The position numbers and the translations under genes were made by a program. A DNA stretch of 64,000 nucleotides from Xestospongia bergquistia (Eukaryota; Porifera; Demospongiae; Haplosclerida; Petrosiidae), in assembly GCA_963965975.1 (NCBI GenBank), contig OZ014417.1, positions 620,001 to 684,000 on the forward strand, written 5' to 3'. The notes beneath the pieces are model-generated. The model saw only the letters and a program-made list of their open reading frames with translations, had not been told where the DNA came from and ran no database searches. Shown piece by piece: positions 54,340-63,965 of the stretch (the first letter of the stretch is position 1; every line of letters starts with the position of its first letter).

Positions 54340-54659
54340 TGCTGGTTCGCAATTGAAGAGATTATTCTAAAGATTTTGGAGAGGTGGACGAACACACAGT
54401 GTGATGGTAACAAAGGGCTCAGCGTGTACTCCTCTGAACAAAGGAATGCGATTACCCTTACCGTATTAACTCTAATTATACAAAGCGTCATATGAAAAGC
54501 AAAATTGAATGCACTCTGCCAACTCAATAAAAGCAAAATAAATGGAGTTTTTCGTGTAATTATCTCTTATAAGATTATTTCTCGTGATATCTATCGTTGA
54601 GCAGTGGTTTGAATATTTGATGTCTTCTATTAATCAAATTAACTGACAGTCTTACTATA
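54340..54659. promoter_or_regulatory. Divergent promoter region septin B / MED19
   Basis: 320 bp between two divergent start codons; moderate G+C near the septin start, AT-rich near MED19. No clear TATA box at either start. Confidence 0.5.
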
Positions 54660-56675
54660 ATGAATCCCAATGGGCAGGGATCACTCTTCATGATGGGTGG
54701 AGTCACTATGTCTGTTCCTTCAAGTTCCCATATTCTCATGACACATCCACCAATGATGACACAGGCATTAGGAGGAGTCCGCCTACCACAAACTAGCAAA
54801 TTCCCTATTAAACAAGACCCGATGGAATCGTTGGCCACACCTACCACTAATTTATATCTCTGTAGCACTGGGAATAGTGCGTCTTTAAAAACATCCATCC
54901 ATTATATGTCATCATCTGTCCATTGTACTGTGTATATCAATTTAGTACTGTCATTTGTCCATTATACTATGTATCCATTATGTGTTTCATTTGTCCATTA
55001 TACTATGTATCCATTATATGTTTCATTTGTCCATTATACTATGTATCCATTATGTGTTTCATTTGTCCATTATACTATGTATCCATTATGTGTTTTTATA
55101 TATCCATTTACTTCAGGTATCAATATCAAACAAGAGATAGAGGAAAGACAAGACAAGACATCAGTTGATTTATTAGATCAAGCATATCAATCATTAATAC
55201 AAAAGAAAATTAAAGACTCTCTTTCATCATTTATAGCAAGTGTCCCCGGTATAGTTCCCAAACTATCCATTCATCCATTATCTATCCATTCATCCATTCA
55301 TTGTTATCTATCAATTATTATATATCTATCGATACATTCATCTATCTATTATTATTCATCCATCCATTTCCCTACTCATTCATCCATTTCCCTATTCATC
55401 CATCCATTTCCCTACTCATTCATCCATCCATTGTTATCTATCTATTTATCTATCAATACATTTATCCATCCATTTCCCTATTCATCCATCCATTTCCCTA
55501 CTTATTCATCCATCCATTGTTATCTATCTATTTATCTATCAATACATTCATCCATCCATTTCCCTATTCATTCATCCATTTCCCTATTTATTCATCCATT
55601 GTTATTTCTAATTATAATCTATCATTTTTATAGGTGAGTTTGATAACAGGGACACTCATGAGAGTATGTTACGAAGTCTCATTGATCGACCACCCATTGG
55701 AGGACGAGAATTCCTTCCAATATCAGAACAAAATCTCCAAGGTTTTAGACTCCAACCAGGACGACCAGTAAGTCACAACCAACAATTACCAGCAACAATG
55801 TATAACACATCAATATACAACATGTTTACCTTACAATACATTATACTACATTAGTAAGTAATTTATTGATTCCTTTAGTTACCAGAACAATATCAATTGG
55901 ACCCATCCTCTCTGGAAGTAACAAAACATCACAAAAAGAAAAAGAAGCACAAACACAAACATACTACTGATAAAAACGAGGAGTCGTTGCTGGACAATTA
56001 TTCACCTATCAGATCACGAGAACACAGTCCTCCAACTGACCCGTGTGATTTTATTAAACCCGAACACACTAATACCTTTTTTGTGTCATCATCACATACT
56101 ACACCTGTCTACCAAACCCCGCCCCTAACTCAACCCACTCAGCATCATCCACCCACACTCATTTATTCCAATGCTATGCCAACTGTAGTTGTCCCTGGAA
56201 ACATCATTCCAGCTAATTTTAACCCTTCACCACAAAGTGTTATTGTAGGGAGTGCACCCAAATTTTCTACCGGTCACACCCACCCAAGTATATCAGGTGC
56301 ATAACATAAATGTTTGTTTAATCATGATGTCATCATTACATCGTGTCTTTAGGTTTTTCAGTAATGTTAGGTCCTGGAATCCACAATAAACCTAAAAAGG
56401 TATTTACCTATTGTCTTTTAATCCATTGTTCTGTTTGTTTGTCATCCATTCATTTACTGTTTGATTCCATTCTTTAGCAGAAACGACATGAAAATGGTGA
56501 GGGTGGTCCTCCAAAGAAGAAAAAGAAAAAAGACAAAGAGAAGAGAAAGAAAAAAGAGAAACATCACAGTCTTGATCAAGCACCGCCTCCTCCCCCTCCT
56601 GCTCCCTCGTCTGGTTCCTCATCTTCTCTTAGTGGACCTCCTACTCTTATTCATCCCTTTATACGCCCACCTTAA
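54660..56675 (+). CDS. MED19: Mediator subunit 19
   Basis: MED19 is a head-module subunit of Mediator that contacts RNA polymerase II and REST-type regulators. Six exons. Exon 1 (54660 to about 54862) has a Met/Pro-rich start MNPNGQGSLFMMGGVTMSVP. Exon 2 (about 55118-55246) has SVDLLDQAYQSLIQKKIKDS then LSSFIASVPG. Exon 3 has SMLRSLIDRPPIGGREFLPI then LQGFRLQPGRP. Exon 4 has LPEQYQLDP, then a basic HHKKKKKHKHKHT tract. This order (LEQAY..., SLRSLIEKPPI, GFRLHTGPLPEQ, KKKNKHKHK) is diagnostic. Exon 5-6 end in a Lys-rich block (PPKKKKKKDKEKRKKKEKHH) and a Pro/Ser tail, IHPFIRPP-stop. A longer Pro-rich insert (about 56060-56300) is unlike human MED19. Introns 1 and 2 are full of tandem repeats. 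Confidence 0.9.
54935..55110. repeat. 36-bp tandem repeat in MED19 intron 1
   Basis: Three to four copies of a unit around GTCCATTATACTATGTATCC plus ATTATGTGTTTCATTT. Confidence 0.9.
55263..55612. repeat. CATCCATTTCCCTATT / TATCTATC tandem array in MED19 intron 2
   Basis: Nested repeats of ATCC/ATCT tetranucleotides with a higher-order unit containing CATCCATTTCCCTATTC; the array fills most of the intron. Confidence 0.9.
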
Positions 56676-56796
56676 TTAGCAAGTTAGCGTTGATTGTTTG
56701 TTTCTGTTTTTTTTCTATACTTCACAAAATAATTTCCAAATTGTTAGAAAATTTTGACTAATTATTATACAATATAAAAAGTTTTTACTCAAAATT

Positions 56797-58063
56797 TTAC
56801 ACAGTTTGTCTAATCAAATTTTTATACTGATTTGGAAATTTAAGTCCCAATACATTCACTGTTCTAATGAAATAATCTGGAGGGGGTGCATTAATTACTA
56901 GGTTTTTACCCTTATCACTGGGCACCTGTACTTCATAAGCATGAAGATATAATGGTCCTCTAATAAACCCTTTAGAATCTCCTATCATTTCCATTTTTTT
57001 AACAAGAGCTGGGATCTTTCTGTACAAAGGCCCACCAAACTGATAGTCACCAAGGATAGGACAAGTGAGCCCATCAGCTAAATGAGCTCGGATTTGGTGT
57101 TGAAAACCTGTTATAAGTTGTACGTCAAATAATGCACAGCGTTGACCATAGCTACTAATAGCAGAATATTTAGTAGAGGCCATTCGAATATCACCTGGTA
57201 ACCTTTTACCAATAGTTTCCTGAGATGAACAGAGATAGAACTCAGTTTTATTATCATAATAAAGATGATATAATGTAGTAATGAAGCTTACTTGTGAGAA
57301 TAGGTCACATTTATCAGGTCGGAGAACAACCTACATTGTGTTGATAGGATGTTAAAAAAGACATTGAGTACTAATATTATTACCCTGTGCATTTGGCGAG
57401 TTTTCCGTTTTGTAGCAATATTTTTTCTTCCAAGAGGTATTTCAATAAAACCTTTACAACAAATATACAGGGAATAAATTATGTTATACTAACCTTGTAG
57501 TTTATTGGGGACACTAACAGTCACTGCCCTAAATATTATAATCGTTAAAAGAGACAAAAGTAATTGTTCACTGACCAATATTTCTTAATTATTCTTCTCT
57601 CTTGAAACAATAGTGTTATTTTTCTTGCAGCCTCGCTGTGTCTTGTCAATAATAAAACTCCTGTAGTGTTTCTATAGTAACAATTACATGAACATCATGT
57701 GACTAGCATCACCATGTATACTTGTCAATGCGGTGAGCTAGTGAAGGTGGGCGTGGTTGATTGTACTGCCAGTAGTCTAGTTGAGAACTAAGATCACGAC
57801 CATGTTCAATACCGTAGCCACCTACAATAGAGAAGGAACAGTCTGAGTCCTATACCATCAGTCATGGGAATGAGACCTTGAACTGTGAGTCCTGGGGGCT
57901 TATTGAGGGCAATGAAATCGTCTGTAATTCAACAAAGTTAGAAATACTTTTTGTAAAGTTACATACCATCTTTATAGACCACCATCATCTCTGCTTTAAC
58001 GTTATCTAACAGACTCAAGGACTTTTGGTATGATCTCCATGCACTTCTTGATGCTTTCAGCAT
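56797..58063 (-). CDS. RPUSD4: RluA-type pseudouridine synthase, RPUSD4-like
   Basis: RPUSD4 is a mitochondrial pseudouridine synthase acting on 16S rRNA and some tRNAs. The ATG at 58063 gives MLKASRSAWRSYQKSLSLLD, a basic start fitting a mitochondrial presequence. Next come DDFIALNKPPGLTVQGLIPM (about 57850-57920), GYGIEHGRDLSSQLDYW and SLAHRIDK|NTTGVLLLTRHS (about 57640-57740), where the Asp of HRID is the catalytic residue of the RluA family. Then QERRIIKKYW, AVTVSVPNKLQGFIEIPLGR, and CALFDVQLITGFQHQIRAHL with LTCPILGDYQFGG (57020-57140). It ends NLIRQTV-stop. The gene appears complete. Its 5' half is repeated as a pseudogene at 61203-61895. Confidence 0.87.
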
Positions 58064-58495
58064 AATTCACTCTTACTTACACGTGGGTGGGCGTGTTATT
58101 AATAATAAAACATGATTAGAGAAAAGTAATTTGTTGGCAACAAATCCTCATAATTCAAGTGGATAATGAGAAACTTGATTAATACATTACTGAGTATGAA
58201 CAAATACTGGAATGAGAGGTAATGATACATTCTATTATTACCTTAAAGTATATTATATACTAATTATAGGGTGTTCTTCCACATCATGAGATTTACTCTA
58301 TCAATTAATATAGATATCAAGAAACTGTTCAAATAGAAAGTCAATACTAGGTAGTTTGTATCAATCAATATCCATCATTAGAATATATACATTAATTTTA
58401 AATGAAGCAATTAGATTGGTCAAAGACTAACAATATTTCTTAGTTACTCACTGACTATACATTGTAACATTAAATCATAATATAAGGTGAAACAA
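58064..58495. other. Intergenic region RPUSD4 / PD-(D/E)XK copy 1
   Basis: RPUSD4 upstream region and copy-1 3' flank. About 58230-58460 has no counterpart in unit 2, so it was inserted here or deleted there. No gene is seen. Confidence 0.6.
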
Positions 58496-59350
58496 TTATT
58501 TTTCAATTAATTTTCTAATTAATGAATAAATCTTAAACAGAAAATCAGGGTTTACATAGATGTCATAATCCGCTATTGATGTGACTTCAATTTTGTCACC
58601 GACTAGTTTTGCAATTCCAAAAGACCAACGAATAGAATTAGTTAGTATGAATGGTAGATCCGAACATCTTTTTTCTTGAAGGTAAATATGTGCCTCTCTT
58701 AAAACTTGAGCAGTCTCAACAGCTGGTAGTAATATACTTGTAGTTGTACGCATTTTTTTTACTTCAACAAGTAAACATTTATCTCCATTGGAAATTTCAA
58801 TCAAATAGTCTGAAAATGTAGGATGTCCTTGTATTGTTGGTTGACAATGTACAATGTATTCTTTCCGTTTTGATTCTGGTAAATTGAGAAATATTATAAA
58901 TATAATTATTGATAAACGAAAAGATGAATCTGCTTCCGAATTTTTCGCCACTAACTTATCTACCAAGTTGTAGTATGTTGTTAATTGTTTTTTTTCGTCA
59001 TCTGTGGGCTCAACTATATCATTAAGTATAGTCGTATCCTTAGCTATTTCACCAACTAAAATATATTTCACGTCATCCCACGTCATATTTGATGGTGATG
59101 GAAGTCCTTTCTTTAACTCAATTATACTCACTAGTTTATCAGCCCATCCAAACAAGCCTACTCCTTCACAAATCATTTCTCTATGTGACTCAGTATAAGT
59201 TATAAAATCGGCTGGAGCACACGCTTGGGTTAGTTTTTCAATGGCATCATCTTTTACATTATCTTCAATTTCAGGAATACAACCCAAAACATCACTCCAT
59301 ACATAGTCAACTTTTCGTTTTTTAGAAGAAGAAGTTCTTACAGAAGACAT
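58496..59350 (-). CDS. PD-(D/E)XK-like protein, copy 1 (284 aa, single exon)
   Basis: An intronless 284-residue frame from the ATG at 59350 (MSSVRTSSSKKRKVDYVWSD). An upstream in-frame ATG at 59404 exists, but this start has the better context and carries the KKRK nuclear-localisation-like cluster. The central part has HPTFSDYLIEISNGDKCLLV followed by EVKK. This gives D181, then E196-V-K198, spaced like the D...ExK core of PD-(D/E)XK nucleases, with beta-hairpin-like flanks. A following helix has ETAQVLREAHIYL with Q215, as in RecB-type motif Q. A hydrophobic FRLSIIIFIIFLNLP segment (about residues 144-158) precedes it. I do not recognise a named family. Nuclease activity is inferred only. 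The protein is about 95% identical to the 62148 copy. Confidence 0.72.
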   Translation of the reverse strand: MSSVRTSSSKKRKVDYVWSDVLGCIPEIEDNVKDDAIEKLTQACAPADFITYTESHREMICEGVGLFGWADKLVSIIELKKGLPSPSNMTWDDVKYILVGEIAKDTTILNDIVEPTDDEKKQLTTYYNLVDKLVAKNSEADSSFRLSIIIFIIFLNLPESKRKEYIVHCQPTIQGHPTFSDYLIEISNGDKCLLVEVKKMRTTTSILLPAVETAQVLREAHIYLQEKRCSDLPFILTNSIRWSFGIAKLVGDKIEVTSIADYDIYVNPDFLFKIYSLIRKLIEK

Positions 59351-59407
59351 AATAACTATACACTCATAGGATCGGTTTAAGATTAGACGGCATGGAGGAT
59401 ACACTTT

Positions 59408-59419
59408 TGCGCATGCGCA
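59408..59419. promoter_or_regulatory. NRF1-type palindrome, copy 1 promoter
   Basis: Perfect TGCGCATGCGCA 58 bp upstream of the ATG at 59350; conserved in copy 2. Confidence 0.65.
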
Positions 59420-59619
59420 TAAAGAATTAATATCTAGTGACTTAATTAAAATGTAGATTTCATTACTACTGAATAATATTAATGATTTGATTTATGTTTA
59501 AATTAATAAAATTAATATTATAATAATTGAATAAACACAAAACAAAGTAGTAACAATTATACCACATGAAAATGAATACATATGTAATGTAATGGATACA
59601 TAAATTTATTACTTTGAAC

Positions 59620-59930
59620 TGTTTTAATAATCACACTAATTTTAACTAGTTTAAAGAAGTCAAACTGCTTTGAACTGTTGTAATGAAATAGTTCGACTAC
59701 TTCAAACTTGTTAAAATTGATCATATATGTTGACTATATACATTTATTATTAACTTCTAGTGTGGATTAATATGAACAATTTTAACTAGTTCGAAGAAGT
59801 CAAACTACTTGGAACTGTTGTAATAACCACACTAAATGTGAATACTCAACATATATAATTAATTTTAACTGGTTCGAAGAAATCGAACTACTTCGATAAT
59901 AATAACCATACTAATTGTGAATACTCAATT
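59620..59930. repeat. AT-rich inverted-repeat tract, unit 1
   Basis: About four degenerate copies of a motif like AACTAGTTCGAAGAAGTC and AAACTACTTCGAACTGTT, each with internal inverted symmetry (GTTCGAAGAAGT against ACTACTTCGAAC). Intervening pieces contain AACCACACTAA. Confidence 0.75.
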
Positions 59931-60244
59931 AGCTTCATTTAAGTATACTATAATTTCTATTTTTATCCACCAATCATATTTGACCTTGCCTAGTGTTAAC
60001 ATGGTGTGAAGCACGGAACATTCTATAATTAGAAGCAGCTAAATACAGGATAGGAATGGATATTATATATTCATAGCAACTAAAAAAATATTGGGTGGAG
60101 TAACAATTAATAATTACAAAAGTAAAAAGTGAATGATGTCTTGTGTAGTAAATGATATCAAAAGTAGAAACAAACTCAAAAGTAAGTAATTAGATCTAGT
60201 GTAGTCATTCTTCTATTTTAATTGACTTTATCTTATCAACTTGA

Positions 60245-61198
60245 GCAGATCCATGCAGCAGTTGGTGGATTTTCAATATTCACACGTCCTACAAAGTAGA
60301 TGGTAATATTATATGTTAATCTTAGTCTGTATATTATTGCCAAATCTAGTATATATAATATATCATTTAATATACTTACTAGTGAAACCATATGCAGCAG
60401 TCATCACATTCTATCATGTTTCTGTGTGTTGTAGATATGAGAGCAAATCCATTCAAGATGTTTGGTAGTCACTGTGGTTTTGTGTTGATGATAGTATTGT
60501 TGAAGTGTAATGCCACCATACCTAGTTGTTGTAATGCTTCCATGTTTCATTTGTCATGTATTCCTGAATGTCAGTGATATCAAAGTCAATTATCTCATCA
60601 GGTAAGTTGTCCATTTTCTTTTTCATTTGTACCAGTGTTAACTTGTTTGCTGTTCCATCAATGATATTATCTATTCTATCTTTGGTACATAACAATATTA
60701 AGAGTATCTATAAAAGGAAGGTAAATGTTATTTTATTCCTTAATGTTAGATTTAGTCATACCATATATGGCATATACAATCTTGTGTCATTGTTTAATTT
60801 ATTTTCAATTTCTTTTTTTTCAGTGTTCTTTGGCTTTGCTAGTCTAACTGTTTTTTTTGTCTTTTACTAGTGCTGAAGAATGGTCATTTAATTCTTTGTC
60901 TGAATTCTTTCCATCATTAGTTGAGTTGTTTTCATTTAGTTGTTCTTGACTGTTGTGTTGTTGAAATTGTAGTGTTAAATGAATGTGTTTGGATGTGTTT
61001 CCTATTGTAGTATAGTCTTGACATGTACAGGAGTAGGAATGTACACATATGTTGCAGTCATTACATCTTTAGTCAACAATTCACTGGGCATACCTCATTC
61101 TCTATAGTCACTCTAAATTTGTCATTACCACATGATGACGTTACATACCATACTCCATCTTTAACTTGTCCAACTGAATCTATTACTGTCATGTCCTG
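60245..61198 (-). pseudogene. Degenerate SWIM + PHD-finger protein remnant (transposon-like)
   Basis: Read right to left, the minus strand gives VWYVTSSCGNDKFRVTIENE (about 61085-61150), a frameshift, then CNDCNICVHSYSCTCQDYTT with KHIHLT (about 60980-61065). This is a SWIM-type zinc finger whose third Cys appears replaced by Ser. About 500 bp further on is MIECDDCCIWFH (about 60405-60440), a PHD-finger core, followed by an intron-like stretch and NIENPPTAAWICSS-stop (about 60245-60290), where the last zinc ligand should be. Frameshifts and stops show it is not functional. SWIM/PHD proteins of this form often come from transposable elements; that origin is inferred. Confidence 0.6.
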
Positions 61199-61202
61199 TC
61201 AA

Positions 61203-61895
61203 AGACATTGAGTACTAATATTATTACCCTGTGCATTTGGTGATTTTTCCGTTTTGTAGCAATACCGAGAGGTATTTTAATAAAACCTTTACAACAAATA
61301 TACAGGGAATAAATTATGTTATACTAACCTTGTAGTTTATTGGGGACACTAACAGTCACTGCCCTAAAGATGATAATTGTTAAAAGAGACAAAAGTAATT
61401 GTTCACTGACCAATATTTCTTAATTATTCTTCTCTCTTGAAACAATAATGTTATTTTTCTTGCAGCCTCGCTGTGTCTTGTCAATAATGAAACTCCTGTA
61501 GTGTTTCTATAGTAACAATTACATGAATATCATGTGACTAGCATCACCATGTGTACTTGTCAATGCGGTGAGCTAGTGAAGGTGGGCGTGGTCGATTGTA
61601 CTGCCAGTAGTCTAGCTGAGAACTAAGATCACGACCATGTTCAACACCTACAATAGAGAAAGAACAGTCTGAGTCCTATACCATCAGTCATGGGAATAAG
61701 ACCTTTACTGTGAGTCCTGGGGGCTTATTGAGGGCAATGAAATCGTCTGTGATTCAACAAAGTTAGAAATACCTTTTGTAAAGTTACATACCATCTTTAT
61801 AGACCACCATTGTCTCTGCTTTAACGTTATCTAACAGACTCAAGGACTTTTGGTATGATCTCCATGCACTTCTTGATGCTTTCAGCATAATTAAC
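61203..61895 (-). pseudogene. Truncated, frameshifted RPUSD4 copy
   Basis: Matches 57350-58063. The start-codon exon and HRIDK exon remain, but the CCAGGACTCACAGT stretch (about 61708-61725) has lost a base relative to unit 1, shifting the frame after LNKPPGLTV. Other deletions remove part of the NIATKRK exon (near 61262) and nine bases near 61645. The last exons are absent because the duplication breakpoint lies upstream of them. Confidence 0.88.
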
Positions 61896-62147
61896 ACTTA
61901 CTTACACGTGGGTGGGCGTGTTTTTAATAATAAAACATGATTAGAGAAAAGTAATTTGTTGGCAACAAATCCTCATAATTGAAGTGGATAATGAGAAACT
62001 TGATTAATACATTACTGAGTATGAACAAATACTGGAATGAGAGGTAATAGTTTATGATGATAGAATTATATGACAAAGTTCAGATAACAATAGATACCTA
62101 TTATTACCGTAAGTAACATTAAATCATAATATAAGGTGAAACAATTA

Positions 62148-62999
62148 TTATTCAATTAATTTTCTAATTAACGAATAAATCTTAAACAGAGAATCAGGGT
62201 TTGCATAGATGTAATAATCCGCTATTGATGTGACTTCAATTTTGTCACCGACTAGTTTTGCAATTCCAAAAGACCAACGAATAGAATTAGTTAGTATGAA
62301 TGGTAGATTTGAACATCTTTTTTCTTGAAGGTAAATATGTGCCTCTCTTAAAACTTGAGCAGTCTCAACAGCTGGTAGTAATATACTTGTAGTTGTATGC
62401 ATTTTTTTTACTTCAATGAGTAAACATTTATCTCCATTGGAAATTTCAATCAAATAGTCTGAAAATGTAGGATGTCCTTGTATTGTTGGTTGACAATGTA
62501 CAATGTATTCTTTCCGTTTTGATTCTGGTAAATTGAGAAATATTATAAATATAATTATTGATAAACGAAAAGATGAATCTGCTTCCGAATTTTTTGCCAC
62601 TAACTTATCTACCAAGTTGTAGTATGATGTTAATTGTTTTTTTTCATCATCTGTGGGCTCAACCATATCATTAAGTATAGTCGTATCCTTAGCTATTTCA
62701 CCAACTAAAATATACTTCACATCATCCCACGTCATATTTGATGGTGATGGAAGTCTTTTCTTTAACTCAATTATACTCACTAGCTTATCAGCCCATCCAA
62801 ACAAGCCTACTCCTTCACAAATCATTTCTCTGAGTGGCTCAGCATAAGTTATAAAATCGGCTGGAGCACACGCTTGGGTTAGTTTTTCAATGGCATCATC
62901 TTTTATATTATCTTCAATTTCAGGAATACAACCCAAAACATTACTCCATACATAGTCAACTTTTCGTTTTTTAGAAGAAGAAGTTCTTACAGAAGACAT
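62148..62999 (-). CDS. PD-(D/E)XK-like protein, copy 2 (283 aa, single exon)
   Basis: Second copy of the 58496 gene, start at 62999 by the same logic. The frame is fully open. Versus copy 1 I count 14 substitutions (D20N, V32I, T53A, S55P, H56L, G82R, I112M, T125S, V195I, R201H, D231N, D263Y, V266A, F270S) and loss of the last Lys. The D181 / E196-x-K198 triad and Q215 are unchanged. Changes cluster near residues 53-56 and 263-270. The upstream region has the same NRF1-type palindrome, so it is probably transcribed. Confidence 0.72.
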   Translation of the reverse strand: MSSVRTSSSKKRKVDYVWSNVLGCIPEIEDNIKDDAIEKLTQACAPADFITYAEPLREMICEGVGLFGWADKLVSIIELKKRLPSPSNMTWDDVKYILVGEIAKDTTILNDMVEPTDDEKKQLTSYYNLVDKLVAKNSEADSSFRLSIIIFIIFLNLPESKRKEYIVHCQPTIQGHPTFSDYLIEISNGDKCLLIEVKKMHTTTSILLPAVETAQVLREAHIYLQEKRCSNLPFILTNSIRWSFGIAKLVGDKIEVTSIADYYIYANPDSLFKIYSLIRKLIE

Positions 63000-63055
63000 A
63001 ATAATTATACACTCATAGGATCGGTTTAAGATTAGACAGCATGGAGGTAGCCTAT

Positions 63056-63067
63056 TGCGCATGCGCA
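63056..63067. promoter_or_regulatory. NRF1-type palindrome, copy 2 promoter
   Basis: Perfect TGCGCATGCGCA 57 bp upstream of the ATG at 62999. Confidence 0.65.
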
Positions 63068-63259
63068 TAAAGAATTAATATCTAGTGATTATGTCACTTA
63101 ATTAAAATGTAGATTTTATTACTACTGAATAATATTAATGATTTGATTTATGTTTAAATTAATAAAATTAATATTATAATAATTGAATAAACACAAAACA
63201 AAGTAGTAACAATTATAGCACATGAAAATGAATACATATGTAATGTAATGGATACATAC

Positions 63260-63590
63260 ATTTATTACTTTGAACTGTTTTAATAATCACACTAATTTTA
63301 ACTAGTTCAAAGAAGTCAAACTGCTTTGAACTATTGTAATGAAATAGTTCGACTACTTCAAACTTGTTAAAATTGATCATATATGTTGACTATATACATT
63401 TATTATTAACTTCTAGTGTGGATTAATATGAACAATTTTAACTAGTTCGAAGAAGTCAAACTACTTTGAACTGTTGTAATAACCACACTAAATGTGAATA
63501 TTCAACATATATAATTAATTTTAACTGGTTCGAAGAAGTTGAACTACTTCGATAATAATAACCACACTAATTGTGAATACTCAATTAGCT
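63260..63590. repeat. AT-rich inverted-repeat tract, unit 2
   Basis: Counterpart of 59620-59930 with scattered substitutions; the inverted GTTCGAAGAAGT / ACTACTTCGAAC symmetry is kept in most copies. Confidence 0.75.
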
Positions 63591-63904
63591 TCATTTAAGT
63601 ATTCTATAATTTCTATTTTTATCCACCAATCATATTTAACCTTGCCTAGTGTTAACATGGTGTGAAGCACGGAACGTTCTATAATTAGAAGCAGCTAAAG
63701 ACAGTAATTTTTCCATAGGAATGGAATATTATATATTCATAGCAACTAAATAAATAATGGGTGGAGTAACAATTAATAATTACAAAACTCAAAAGTAAAA
63801 AGTGAATGATGTCTTGTGTAGTAAATGATATCAAAAGTAGAAACAAACTCAAAAGTAAGTAATTAGATCTAGTGTAGTCATTCTTCTATTTTAATTGACT
63901 TTAT

Positions 63905-63965
63905 CTTATCAACTTGAGCAGATCCATGCAGCAGTTGGTGGATTTTCAATATTCACACGTCCTAC
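63905..63965 (-). pseudogene. PHD-finger end, unit 2 (continues off right edge)
   Basis: Identical over this stretch to 60240-60295, encoding NIENPPTAAWICSS-stop. Predicts that the SWIM/PHD remnant continues beyond position 64000. Confidence 0.6.

Noticed and set aside
54923..55637. Extended frames downstream of MED19 exon 1
   Set aside because: They read through intronic ATCC/ATCT repeats; the coding frame resumes at the acceptors near 55118 and 55634.
60392..60870. Two plus-strand frames of 61 and 100 codons
   Set aside because: The opposite strand shows SWIM/PHD zinc-finger remnants; the plus-strand frames have no recognisable features.
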